Shown here one piece after another: positions 33,371 through 42,107 of a stretch of DNA of 64,000 nucleotides. The position numbers and the translations under genes are program-made. Under the pieces are notes generated by a model that was given only the letters and a program-made list of their open reading frames with translations, did no database searches and had not been told where the DNA came from. The DNA comes from UBA5429 sp942493315 (GTDB taxonomy: Bacteria > Bacteroidota > Bacteroidia > Bacteroidales > WCHB1-69), in NCBI GenBank assembly GCA_942493315.1, contig OW818690.1:1364001-1428000 (forward strand), read 5' to 3'. Positions within the stretch are counted from its first letter, which is position 1; the number at the start of each line of letters is the position of its first letter.

Positions 33371-34432
33371 TTAGTTCATAATCATCTCTTTTTTTGAAAT
33401 TCTGATAGAACTTCTTTTTGAAACTTGGTCTGTATACCCAATTCTTAATAGTAAAGCCGGATAATTGGATGCTTTATCTTCAAAAAGGGTATCAAATGTT
33501 TCTTTATGTTTGAGTAATCTCTTTTTGTACTTTTCAGTAAAAAATGGAGGATCAATATCCAATTTGGTTAAATATTGAGGTAAAACGCCATAAGGTTGAA
33601 CGGCTAACCCCATTTTGGTGCAGGTTAACCAAAGTTGTTCTATTCCTCTTCCGGCTTCTATATATGATTTAGAATCTCTTTCCAATACCGAAATGAGCGT
33701 TAAACAACTCGATTTTTGCAATTTTCTGGATAGCGAGTATGCTACTAACTTGCCAAAACCAAGTTTACTTACTAAATCGTTAAAACGATTATACCTTAAA
33801 AATTTGGCAAAAAATACAGCAAATGAAGGCACTTCCAGACTCTCAAATGTGAGCCCATACCGATATTTTTCATTGTCTTTTTTTGAAAATCGTAAAATAT
33901 CAAATAACTCATCATGAAATGGTTGATATTCGAGTCTGATATAGGAAGATTGCGCATCTAAAGCTGCAATATCTTTAAATTGTTGTTTGTCAAAAAGATA
34001 CTGACAGGAAATGGAAAATGATTCAGTCGATTTTTGGAGTAAATAGAGTTGGGTCTGACTCATTTTTTTTGAGGTACTGTAAGGAGCGCGATTCGTTGAT
34101 CTTAAAGTGATCCAATCTGCTAATTTGTTTTTATGATGAGCATTAGTAAAACTTAAAGTAGCAACAGGTTGATCAAAGGATGAATGTTCTAAATACCTTA
34201 ATTGACAGGAAAAACCCATATTTTCGGCTGTAATGATCATGTTTTGCATGGCTGCACCTAAGCTGATCAATCCGAACATATCAAGGGTGTCAGTGGGTAA
34301 TGACCTTTCTTTTACATAAAACAGATCAATTTCATCTCCCCTTTTTTGAAATGCCCAAGGTTGCATATTATCTGCGGATGGAGCTAAAGAGGCAGCTTCT
34401 AACAATTGTTGATAATGGTTTTCTGTGATCAT
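33371..34432 (-). CDS. Nitroreductase-like protein
   Basis: 353 residues from the ATG at 34432, whose ATGA overlaps the stop of the upstream fusion gene. The N-terminus HYQQLLEAASLAPSADNMQPWAFQKRGDEI is the FMN-binding start of the nitroreductase fold (APSADNMQPW). SLGAAMQNMIITAENMGFSCQLRY is the matching helix, and YIEAGRGIEQLWLTCTKMGLAVQPYGVLPQYL forms the second half. The tandem-like length (about 350) fits the larger nitroreductase-like group, which includes oxidoreductases in small-molecule biosynthesis. It is the third gene of the TetR operon, so its substrate is probably the product of the oxoamine synthase fusion (inference). Confidence 0.75.
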   Translation of the reverse strand: MITENHYQQLLEAASLAPSADNMQPWAFQKRGDEIDLFYVKERSLPTDTLDMFGLISLGAAMQNMIITAENMGFSCQLRYLEHSSFDQPVATLSFTNAHHKNKLADWITLRSTNRAPYSTSKKMSQTQLYLLQKSTESFSISCQYLFDKQQFKDIAALDAQSSYIRLEYQPFHDELFDILRFSKKDNEKYRYGLTFESLEVPSFAVFFAKFLRYNRFNDLVSKLGFGKLVAYSLSRKLQKSSCLTLISVLERDSKSYIEAGRGIEQLWLTCTKMGLAVQPYGVLPQYLTKLDIDPPFFTEKYKKRLLKHKETFDTLFEDKASNYPALLLRIGYTDQVSKRSSIRISKKEMIMN

Positions 34433-36807
34433 AAAATAATTGATTTTTTGGGCCAATTGGGAGTTTTTAATGTTTCAAATATCTGGAGTGCTTGATCAAG
34501 CATCTCTTTCGTATGCGTTGCCATAAGACTGATTCTTAGTAATTCATGATTTTTAGGAACCGCAGGACTTGTTACGGCATTAACAAAAACACCATGATCA
34601 AAAAGAAATTGATACGCTGCAACTGTCAAATGTTCATTTCTACAATACAAAGCAATAATCGGACCACCCTGAAAATAAATTTCAAAGCCAAGTTTATTTA
34701 AACCTTCTGCCAGATAAGCTGCATTTTCTAGTAATTTAACTCTTCTTTCCGGTTCCTCGCAACTCACTTTTAATGCGGCTAAAACGGCTGCAACAGAAGA
34801 AGGTGGTAAACTGGCAGAAAATACGTGTCCTCTTGAAGTGTGGCGAAGGGTATCAATAATTTTTGCATCACCGGCAATAAAACCACCTACTGAAGCAAAA
34901 GCTTTGCTAAATGTCCCCATGATGATATCAACTTCATCAGACAAATGATAAAAGGAAGCGATACCTTGTCCTGATTCACCAAAAACGCCCAATGCATGTG
35001 ATTCATCCAACATCAATCTAAAGCCAAATTTCTTTTTTAATGCAATCATTCCGGGTAAATTAATGATGGTTCCTTCCATGCTAAACAAGGTATCCGTGAC
35101 CACTAAAATTTGTTTACCGGAATATTTGAGGAGTAATTGTTCCAGAGAATCTAAACAATTGTGTCGGTATCTTACTAATTGCGATCTGGATAATAGTGCG
35201 CCATCTATCAAACTGGCATGATTGCGTTCATCCATGATCACAACATCGTTGCGATTAGTTAAAGCGGAGAGAGTTCCTACATTTGTCTGATAACCGGTAG
35301 AAAACAATAGGGCACTCTCTTTACCTACATAAGTAGCCATTTTCTCAGTTAATTCTACATGAATATCCAATGTTCCGTTTAATAGGGGAGATCCTGAGCA
35401 TCCGGTTCCATATTTTTCAATTGCTTGTATAGCTGCTTTACACACTTCGGGATGAACAGATAATCCCAAATATGCATTTGCTCCCAACATAATAACCGGT
35501 TTTCCGTTTGATTGAACAATCGGCGTTTGAGCACTTTCAAATGGGGGACATAATTGATATAATCCTGCTGCCCTCGCTTTGTCAACCCGAATATACTTAT
35601 GGTGCCGATCAAAAATATCCCCTTCCTGATGATCCTGAATGATCGTTTTATATGTTTTAAGTTGTTTTCTATTTGGATTTATAACATTTTTAAATGCCCG
35701 GTGAAAGTTATCCGGTTGTTGAATGCTATTACAAATATAATCAGCATATACGGCACTAAATCTATCATTTTGAAACGACTTAATCATATAGAATGTTGGT
35801 TCTAACTCACATCCGATGGAACATTTAAAATCATAAGTAGTGATTCCCATATTAAAGATCTTTTTTCTTAGAGAACAGGCCACTTCAAAAGAACTGAAAA
35901 TATTATTAAAATACAAATCATATTGATCTCTATAGTGATAGTCCAATCCTTCAGCCATTCCAAAATATTCCGTATCACCAATCAGATTCAACCCAAAAGC
36001 GATGATCTCTTCCTGTCTTTTTATAGCCACTACATGGGATCTGCCTTTTAATTCTTCAGACATTTTGATGAAAAAAGAGGGAGTCAACCGTTCATGTTCA
36101 TATCCGTTATTGTTTTGGGCAACCTGTGTCCACAATTCCGTTAACCGATCAGCATAAATTCCATAATCTTCAATGATTTCGACAGAAATTTCAGGTTTCT
36201 GAAGTTTTGATCTTCTATGTAAAAGTTGATTTCTTTTTTTTGATTTTAATGCTTCAAAATATTCATTAATATGATTCCCTTTCATTTCCATTCGCGCAAT
36301 CGGATAACCTAAAGAACAACAAAAGCCCCATTTTTTTAGTGTTTGAAAATAGGTTATTTGCTCTTTTGAGATATCACGAATGAGTGAAACATCGATCTTT
36401 TCTTTCACTGCAATTTTTTCAATTTCGAGGTTGAGAAGTTCCAGAAAATCTAAACTATAATCCTTGTTAAATTGAATAGTACAGCCCAAAGAGGCAATGT
36501 GTCCCATCTCCAATATTTTGAGCTTCATAAAATCATTTTTCCAAAACCGAATGGTCTCCAGAATTTCTGGAGGATAACTATTGGACAACTTAGCAAAATC
36601 AACATCTAATATCATTCCATAAGCAATTCCTATGGGTGTTTCATCCTGATAAGCAATAAAATAATAAGGTTTTAAATGATTGATCCCGGATAATTCAACA
36701 CTTTTTAAATGAGCAATTTCCAGACTGACACTTTGGGTATCAACAAATAGATTCCAATCTTCAACCGGAACGGTATGAATAGTTTCAAAAAGTTTACTCT
36801 GTATCAT
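34429..36807 (-). CDS. Fusion of a GNAT/FemAB-like acyltransferase domain and an alpha-oxoamine synthase
   Basis: 792 residues from the ATG at 36807, which overlaps the tetR stop (ATGA). Residues 1 to ~385 resemble GNAT/FemAB-like acyltransferases (EMGHIASLGCTIQFNKDY, KKRNQLLHRRSKL, VVAIKRQEEIIAFGLNL, TYDFKCSIGCE). Residues ~395-792 are a fold-type I PLP enzyme of the alpha-oxoamine synthase family (BioF, Kbl, HemA, serine palmitoyltransferase). It has GANAYLGLS, GTGCSGSPLLNGTLDIH, DESHALGVFGESGQG, and TFSKAFASVGG with the Schiff-base lysine K635. Such enzymes condense an acyl thioester with an amino acid and release CO2. An attached acyltransferase suggests that the amino ketone, or a precursor, is N-acylated. 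Serine palmitoyl, cysteate or CqsA-like products are all possible. Confidence 0.82.
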   Translation of the reverse strand: MIQSKLFETIHTVPVEDWNLFVDTQSVSLEIAHLKSVELSGINHLKPYYFIAYQDETPIGIAYGMILDVDFAKLSNSYPPEILETIRFWKNDFMKLKILEMGHIASLGCTIQFNKDYSLDFLELLNLEIEKIAVKEKIDVSLIRDISKEQITYFQTLKKWGFCCSLGYPIARMEMKGNHINEYFEALKSKKRNQLLHRRSKLQKPEISVEIIEDYGIYADRLTELWTQVAQNNNGYEHERLTPSFFIKMSEELKGRSHVVAIKRQEEIIAFGLNLIGDTEYFGMAEGLDYHYRDQYDLYFNNIFSSFEVACSLRKKIFNMGITTYDFKCSIGCELEPTFYMIKSFQNDRFSAVYADYICNSIQQPDNFHRAFKNVINPNRKQLKTYKTIIQDHQEGDIFDRHHKYIRVDKARAAGLYQLCPPFESAQTPIVQSNGKPVIMLGANAYLGLSVHPEVCKAAIQAIEKYGTGCSGSPLLNGTLDIHVELTEKMATYVGKESALLFSTGYQTNVGTLSALTNRNDVVIMDERNHASLIDGALLSRSQLVRYRHNCLDSLEQLLLKYSGKQILVVTDTLFSMEGTIINLPGMIALKKKFGFRLMLDESHALGVFGESGQGIASFYHLSDEVDIIMGTFSKAFASVGGFIAGDAKIIDTLRHTSRGHVFSASLPPSSVAAVLAALKVSCEEPERRVKLLENAAYLAEGLNKLGFEIYFQGGPIIALYCRNEHLTVAAYQFLFDHGVFVNAVTSPAVPKNHELLRISLMATHTKEMLDQALQIFETLKTPNWPKKSIIL

Positions 36808-37460
36808 GATTCTATGGGATTCCAAAATTGGGTTTCAAAAAATCGGATCATCATATCAAGTTCAGATTTTATATGGGAAAGATCTGAAAATGAATTTTGC
36901 TTTACAATAAAAGTATTATATGCCCAAGAAAATCTGAAACTATTAAATAGGAGGGTTAATGCCTTTAAATCAGTGTTTTTTAAGGTTCCATTCATTTGAC
37001 ATTTTTCAAATAATGAAAAGATCATTTGAAAACCGATCTCATTATATTGTTTGATGTACAAATCTCCAATCTGTTCATTTCTGTTCATTTCATGAAACAT
37101 AATCCTCATAATTTTTATCATATAGGGTTCTGATATGATGATTTCAGGCAAGGGTTCTAGCAAGCCTCGGAAAATGGAGATTTGATATAGAGAATCAATG
37201 GTTTTCTCAATAGGTAATGGTGAAAAGATGAGGTTTTCTGCATACTTAAAAATCTCATTTAAAATTTCTTCTTTACTTTGATAATGCCGATAAACAGCAC
37301 CTTCACTAATTACAAGTCCACGTCCAATATCCCGTATTGAAGTTCCTTGAAACCCTTTTTCAGAGAATAGATCAATTGCAATTTTAAAAATTTTTTCTTT
37401 GGTGCTTTGCTCACCCGGTTTTATGGGAGGTCTTCCCATTTTCTTTTTAATAATAGTCAT
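36804..37460 (-). CDS. TetR-family transcriptional regulator
   Basis: 218 residues. The N-terminal helix-turn-helix is clear: KEKIFKIAIDLFSEKGFQGTSIRDIGRGLVISEGAVYRHYQSKEEIL. The C-terminal ligand-binding part is divergent, as usual. It begins MTIIKKKMGRPPIKPGEQ; the second Met (MGRPP, 37439) is also possible. It is first in an operon with the GNAT/oxoamine synthase fusion and the nitroreductase-like gene, each joined by an ATGA overlap, and probably represses that operon in response to a lipid-like or aromatic ligand. A candidate operator lies at 37494-37511. Confidence 0.92.
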   Translation of the reverse strand: MTIIKKKMGRPPIKPGEQSTKEKIFKIAIDLFSEKGFQGTSIRDIGRGLVISEGAVYRHYQSKEEILNEIFKYAENLIFSPLPIEKTIDSLYQISIFRGLLEPLPEIIISEPYMIKIMRIMFHEMNRNEQIGDLYIKQYNEIGFQMIFSLFEKCQMNGTLKNTDLKALTLLFNSFRFSWAYNTFIVKQNSFSDLSHIKSELDMMIRFFETQFWNPIES

Positions 37461-37493
37461 TTAATAAATTGAAAAACAATAATATAGAATAAA

Positions 37494-37511
37494 TAAGTAA
37501 ACGATTACATA
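37494..37511. promoter_or_regulatory. Candidate TetR operator (imperfect palindrome)
   Basis: TAAGTAA-acga-TTACATA: seven-base arms, six of which match, lying just downstream of the -7 element and upstream of the tetR ATG. The position would allow autorepression. The assignment is inference from position and symmetry only. Confidence 0.35.
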
Positions 37512-37517
37512 CAAATG

Positions 37518-37525
37518 CAAAAGTA
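37518..37525 (-). promoter_or_regulatory. -7 promoter element of the TetR operon (TACTTTTG)
   Basis: The minus strand reads TACTTTTG about 57 bases before the tetR ATG. Confidence 0.5.
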
Positions 37526-37634
37526 TAGTTTTGATTTGATAAAAAATGTTAAAAAATAATAAAAATTCAATATAAAAACAAATGAAATAAAAAGATAAAA
37601 GATTTCGTTTTTTAGACATTCAAAATATAAAAAT

Positions 37635-38063
37635 ATGAAAATCAATAAATTTAAAATATTCCGGATTTTTAACACATCACAACAAATCTTTTTTTTATTA
37701 TCAATTTTCATTTGTATTGTTTTTATACTTATTACTGTAATCTCATATCTAAGTGTTTACTTAACATTTGGTGACGTCCCACCATCCCAAGACTATACAT
37801 CCGAATTTATATCAAATTCAGAAAATGGCTTGCCTATTTTTCCTTATTCTGCTGGGATAATCATTTTTTTTACATATATCATTTCCGTTTTATTTTTTCT
37901 CATTCTAACTCCTATTTTTATATTGATCCGCTACTTTTTTCGGGAAACAAGAAAATTTAAAATACTATTTTACATTTATTTAAGTATCAATATTCTAATT
38001 TTTATTCTTTTATTTTTTGATTTAGATATAATCAGCTGGTATATTTATTATATTCTGGATTAA
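37635..38063 (+). CDS. Hypothetical small membrane protein
   Basis: 142 residues, family not recognised. Three hydrophobic segments are visible at about residues 18-45 (IFFLLSIFICIVFILITVISYLSVYL), 71-100 (AGIIIFFTYIISVLFFLILTPIFILI) and 111-135 (ILFYIYLSINILIFILLFF). A short polar loop (FGDVPPSQDYTSEFISNSENG) lies between the first and second. It is very AT-rich. It is divergent from the TetR operon and in line with the C69 peptidase gene 125 bases downstream, which has its own promoter. It could be an accessory membrane protein; no function is claimed. Confidence 0.55.
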   Translation: MKINKFKIFRIFNTSQQIFFLLSIFICIVFILITVISYLSVYLTFGDVPPSQDYTSEFISNSENGLPIFPYSAGIIIFFTYIISVLFFLILTPIFILIRYFFRETRKFKILFYIYLSINILIFILLFFDLDIISWYIYYILD

Positions 38064-38147
38064 TAGATTCAATTTATTGATTTTATAAAACATATTTTAT
38101 CTGTTCTCTTTCTTCAATTTCAAAATATACATTTCAAAAAATTATAG

Positions 38148-38155
38148 TAAATTTG
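38148..38155 (+). promoter_or_regulatory. -7 promoter element of the C69 dipeptidase gene (TAAATTTG)
   Basis: TAAATTTG ends 33 bases before the ATG at 38189, which rejects the longer in-frame reading from 38153. Confidence 0.55.
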
Positions 38156-38188
38156 CAAGTTAAATTATTGAAACTTAAAATTTGTAAT

Positions 38189-39949
38189 ATGAAAAAAATG
38201 TTTTTAACAGTTATGCTGGCAGTGCTGACGACCTTTGGAGCTCAGCTTTCGGCATGTACTAACTTTATTGTAACAAAAGGTGCCAGTAAAGATGGCTCCA
38301 CTTTTTTAACTTATTCTGCTGATTCACACACACTTTACGGTGAATTATACTATTGGCCTGCACGTGATTATCCTGCCGGAACAGTTATGGATGTAGTCGA
38401 ATGGGATACTGGTAAGTTTTTAGGTCAAATACCTCAAGCACCTCACACTTTCCAGGTGGTTGGCAACATGAATGAACATCAAGTGGCTATCGGTGAAACT
38501 ACCTACGGCGGATTGGATCAATTAGGAGATCCTAACGGAATCATGGATTATGGTTCCTTAATTTATATTACATTGCAAAGAGCCAGAAATGCCAGAGAAG
38601 CGATCAAAATATTGAGCGAATTGATGGATGCTTACGGATACGCCAGCAGTGGTGAGTCTTTCTCTATCGTTGACCCTAATGAAGCCTGGATTTTTGAATT
38701 GATTAGTAAAGGAAAAGAACTAAAAGATGCTAAAGGAAAAACTTTAAAAGGCTGGACAAAAGGTGCTGTTTGGGTTGCTCGTCGTATTCCTGATGGATAT
38801 GTTTCAGGTCACGCTAACCATGCCAGAATCATGACTTTCCCATTATCTAACGGTAAAACTTCTATCACCAATAGAGAATTGAACAAAATTTTCAATCCTG
38901 AAGTGGAAACCGTATATGCTCACGATGTGATCTCATTTGCTAGAATTGCCGGTTTATACCCTGCAACTGCTCCTGATGCTGAATTTGATTTTGCAGGAAT
39001 TTATGCTCCACTTGATTTTGGTGGCGCACGCGGTTGTGAAGCTCGTGTTTGGGCGTTCTTTAACCATTGTGATACCAAATTGATGGCTCCTTATGAAAAA
39101 TATGCCCGTGGCGAAGATTTGAAAAGTAAAGAAAGAATGCCATTATGGATCAAACCGGTTCAAAAAATCGGGGTTAGAGATATGATGTTGTATATGCGCG
39201 ATCATTATGAAGGAACTTCCATGGATATGACTCAGGATTTGGGTGCAGGTCCATTTGCTTGCCCTTACAGATGGAGACCGATGACATGGAGTGTTGATGG
39301 TCAAAATTATGTTCATGAAAGAGCCACAGCCACTCAACAAACCGGCTTCTCATTTGTAGCACAATGCCGTAGTTGGTTACCAGATAAAATTGGTGGAATC
39401 TATTGGTTTAGTGTGGATGATGCCGCCAGCACCTGCTACGTTCCGATGTTTGTTGGGATCACTTCTGTTCCCTTAGCTTTCAGAGAAGGAAACGGTTCTA
39501 TGGTTGAATATTCTGCAACTTCTGCTTTCTGGACTTTCTCTAAAGTAAGCAATTTTGCATACTCCCGCTACAACTACATGATTAAACATATCAATGAAAA
39601 ACAAGATTATTGGGAAATTGGTGCTATCAATGAGATCGCTCAAAAAGAGAAAGAGTGGGTTGCTTTGTACCAAAAAGATACCGTTGCAGCTATTAATCAA
39701 ATTAACGATTATTCCAACCACAAAACTGAACAAGTGATTGCTGACTGGAATAAACTATTTGAATATTTGTTGGTAAAATATAACGACGGAAACGTTAAAA
39801 AAGAGGAAAACGGGAAATTTAAAACCAATGGAGAGAGAAAACCTCAGGCGGTATTCCCTGAACAACCTAAATATCCTGATTATTGGTATCGTATGATCGT
39901 AAAAGATTGTGGTACAAAAATTCAAGCACCTCAAGAAAAAAGTCACTAA
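38189..39949 (+). CDS. C69-family dipeptidase, exported
   Basis: 586 residues from the ATG at 38189. The signal MKKMFLTVMLAVLTTFGAQLSA is followed directly by C23-TNFIVTKGASKDGSTFLTYSADSH. In C69 (PepD-type) Ntn hydrolases the processed N-terminal cysteine is the nucleophile, so signal cleavage after A22 would activate the enzyme. Other family segments are IGETTYGGLDQLGDPNGIMDYGSLIYITLQRARNAREAI, SSGESFSIVDPNEAWIFEL and RGCEARVWAFFNHCD. It should cut dipeptides in the periplasm or outside the cell, in keeping with peptide-fermenting Bacteroidota. folP follows after four bases, perhaps by read-through. Confidence 0.92.
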   Translation: MKKMFLTVMLAVLTTFGAQLSACTNFIVTKGASKDGSTFLTYSADSHTLYGELYYWPARDYPAGTVMDVVEWDTGKFLGQIPQAPHTFQVVGNMNEHQVAIGETTYGGLDQLGDPNGIMDYGSLIYITLQRARNAREAIKILSELMDAYGYASSGESFSIVDPNEAWIFELISKGKELKDAKGKTLKGWTKGAVWVARRIPDGYVSGHANHARIMTFPLSNGKTSITNRELNKIFNPEVETVYAHDVISFARIAGLYPATAPDAEFDFAGIYAPLDFGGARGCEARVWAFFNHCDTKLMAPYEKYARGEDLKSKERMPLWIKPVQKIGVRDMMLYMRDHYEGTSMDMTQDLGAGPFACPYRWRPMTWSVDGQNYVHERATATQQTGFSFVAQCRSWLPDKIGGIYWFSVDDAASTCYVPMFVGITSVPLAFREGNGSMVEYSATSAFWTFSKVSNFAYSRYNYMIKHINEKQDYWEIGAINEIAQKEKEWVALYQKDTVAAINQINDYSNHKTEQVIADWNKLFEYLLVKYNDGNVKKEENGKFKTNGERKPQAVFPEQPKYPDYWYRMIVKDCGTKIQAPQEKSH

Positions 39950-39953
39950 TCGT

Positions 39954-40757
39954 ATGTTTCTAAATTTAAAAGGAGAATTACAGTCACTCAAAACACCCAT
40001 CGTAATGGGTGTTTTGAATTGTACTGATGATTCTTTTTATCCGGGAAGTCGATTTAAAGAGGATGCTGATGTGATTCTCAGAGCTACCGAAATATTGACT
40101 CAAGGTGGTGTTTTGATCGATTTGGGAGCAGTCTCTACTCGTCCGGGATCACATCCCATTGATGCCGGGACAGAATATATGAGAATCAAAAAGTATCTGA
40201 ATCTGATTTTGAAATATATTCCTCATGCCAAGGTTTCCATCGATACTTTTCGTTCTAATGTAGCTGAAATGGCGATTGGAGAAGGGGCAGCGATGATCAA
40301 TGATGTTTCCGGTGGAGAAGATGAAAAAATGTTTAAAATTGTGGCTCAAAATAGAGTTCCGTATTGCTTAACGCATAATTCAAGAGGAAAAGAGTTGACC
40401 AACGATGAACTAATCCCCGATATGCTCACTTTTTTTGGAAATAATGTGGAACAATTGAAACAATTAGGAGCCAATGATATCGTGTTGGATCCCGGCTTTG
40501 GATTTGGAAAATCGATAGATCAAAATTTTTATATCCTGAAAAATTTATCTATTTTTCAGGAACTTGATTTGCCTTTGCTAGTTGGAATCTCAAGAAAATC
40601 AATGATATATAAAAGTTTGGATTCAATTCCTGAACAGGCATTAGCCGGAACAATTGCACTTAATACCATCGCCATTCAAAATCATGCGCATATTTTAAGG
40701 GTTCATGACGTTAAAGAAGCATTAGATACCATTATCATTACTCAAAAGTGTATGTAA
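39954..40757 (+). CDS. folP: Dihydropteroate synthase
   Basis: 267 residues from the ATG at 39954. The pterin-binding TIM barrel is recognisable: PIVMGVLNCTDDSFYPGSRF (first signature), GGVLIDLGAVSTRPG (usually GAxSTRPG), VSIDTFRSNVAEMAI, MINDVSGGEDEKM, DIVLDPGFGFGKSIDQNF and LLVGISRKSMI. It joins dihydropterin pyrophosphate and p-aminobenzoate, the sulfonamide target step of folate synthesis. It starts a tight run with the lipoprotein, nadC, YihY and lpxB genes. Confidence 0.95.
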   Translation: MFLNLKGELQSLKTPIVMGVLNCTDDSFYPGSRFKEDADVILRATEILTQGGVLIDLGAVSTRPGSHPIDAGTEYMRIKKYLNLILKYIPHAKVSIDTFRSNVAEMAIGEGAAMINDVSGGEDEKMFKIVAQNRVPYCLTHNSRGKELTNDELIPDMLTFFGNNVEQLKQLGANDIVLDPGFGFGKSIDQNFYILKNLSIFQELDLPLLVGISRKSMIYKSLDSIPEQALAGTIALNTIAIQNHAHILRVHDVKEALDTIIITQKCM

Positions 40758-40770
40758 AAAGAGTTTGCTT

Positions 40771-41274
40771 ATGAAAAAGATGCTGTTTTTCCTGTTTCTC
40801 GGTTTTTTGTTTACTTGTTGTGAACCAGAGGATAAATATCCGATTATCCCAAAAATTGTGTTTTTAAGTCTTGACAAAATACCCAATGAAATGGGTTTTG
40901 ATAACAAAGCTTCCCTCACCTTTTATTTTGAAGATGGCGATGGCGATATTGGACTGAACAATACTTCAGAAGATTTAAGACCCCCTTTTGATACTACTTC
41001 CATTTATCATTATAATTTTTTTATTGATTATTATGAAAAACAAAATGGGGAGTTTGTTAAAATTGATTTACCGGCAGAACAGAATGCCAGGATACCCAGA
41101 TTGAGCAATAATACACCGGAATCTATTGATGGAACTGTGTCTGTGGAAATTTTTATCAACAATATTGTCTCCGTTTACGATACCGTTAAATTTGAATTTT
41201 ATATTGTGGACAGAGCCTTACATCATAGTAATGTTGTGTCAACACCCGAAATTATAATAGATAAAGCAAAATGA
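40771..41274 (+). CDS. Hypothetical lipoprotein
   Basis: 167 residues from MKKMLFFLFLGFLFTCC (lipobox FTCC, lipidated at the first or second cysteine). The mature part begins EPEDKYPIIPKIVFLSLDKIP and contains FYFEDGDGDIGLN, an acidic DGDGDIG motif often seen in Bacteroidota lipoproteins and possibly calcium-binding. It ends in beta-rich sequence (VKFEFYIVDRALHHSNVV). Its stop overlaps the nadC start (ATGA), so it is translated in step with nadC. No function is assigned. Confidence 0.78.
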   Translation: MKKMLFFLFLGFLFTCCEPEDKYPIIPKIVFLSLDKIPNEMGFDNKASLTFYFEDGDGDIGLNNTSEDLRPPFDTTSIYHYNFFIDYYEKQNGEFVKIDLPAEQNARIPRLSNNTPESIDGTVSVEIFINNIVSVYDTVKFEFYIVDRALHHSNVVSTPEIIIDKAK

Positions 41275-42107
41275 GCATTGAAGAGATTGTAAAACAAACT
41301 TTACTAGAGGATGTAGGATCAGGAGATCACTCTTCCTTAGCCTGTATTGATTCTTCCATCATGGGGAAAATGAAATTATTGGTGAAAGAGGATGGAATTC
41401 TGGCAGGAGTTGAAGTGGCTAAAGAGGTGATTCGTCAAGTGAATCCAGCCATAAAAATGACGCAATGGATGAAAGATGGGGATTCCATAAAAGTGGGTGA
41501 CATTGTTTTTGAACTGGAAGGCCCTGCCCAAAGTATGCTGACAGCTGAAAGAAGCTTACTCAATTTTATGCAAAGAATGAGTGGAATTGCTACCTGCTCT
41601 AAAAAATATGCAGATGCCGTTGCCGGAACTAAAACAAAAATATTAGATACCCGAAAAACTACCCCCGGATTAAGAATGTTTGAAAAATATGCTGTCCATC
41701 TTGGTGGATCAGAAAACCACCGATTTGGTCTCTATGATATGATCATGTTAAAAGATAATCATATTGATTTTGCGGGTGGAATTGAAAAAGCAATCGATAC
41801 AACAAGCCAATATTTAAAAAATAATGGATTAGATCTTAAAATTGAGATTGAAACACGCAATCTCGATGAGGTGAAAAGGGTGATAACTCATGGTGGTGTG
41901 GATAGAATCATGTTAGATAACTTTTCTCCTGAAAAAATTAAAGAAGCCTTGATACTCATCGACGGTAAGTTTGAAACGGAAGCATCCGGTGGAATCACAT
42001 TAGAAAATATCAGAGGATATGCTGAATCAGGCGTAGATTTCATCTCAATTGGTGCTTTAACACACCATATCAAAAGTTTAGATTTGAGTCTTAAATTTGT
42101 CAAATAA
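41271..42107 (+). CDS. nadC: Nicotinate-nucleotide pyrophosphorylase (carboxylating)
   Basis: 278 residues. The N-terminal domain holds LLEDVGSGDHSSLACID. The barrel contains AERSLLNFMQRMSGIAT, KILDTRKTTPGLRMFEKYAVHLGGSENHRFGLYDMIMLKDNH (the quinolinate/PRPP site TRKTTPG and GGxxNHR), and EIETRNLDEV, VDRIMLDNFSP and ASGGITLENIRGYAESGVDFISIG. It makes nicotinate mononucleotide from quinolinate for NAD synthesis. It overlaps the lipoprotein gene upstream (ATGA) and the YihY gene downstream (TAATG). Confidence 0.97.
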   Translation: MSIEEIVKQTLLEDVGSGDHSSLACIDSSIMGKMKLLVKEDGILAGVEVAKEVIRQVNPAIKMTQWMKDGDSIKVGDIVFELEGPAQSMLTAERSLLNFMQRMSGIATCSKKYADAVAGTKTKILDTRKTTPGLRMFEKYAVHLGGSENHRFGLYDMIMLKDNHIDFAGGIEKAIDTTSQYLKNNGLDLKIEIETRNLDEVKRVITHGGVDRIMLDNFSPEKIKEALILIDGKFETEASGGITLENIRGYAESGVDFISIGALTHHIKSLDLSLKFVK

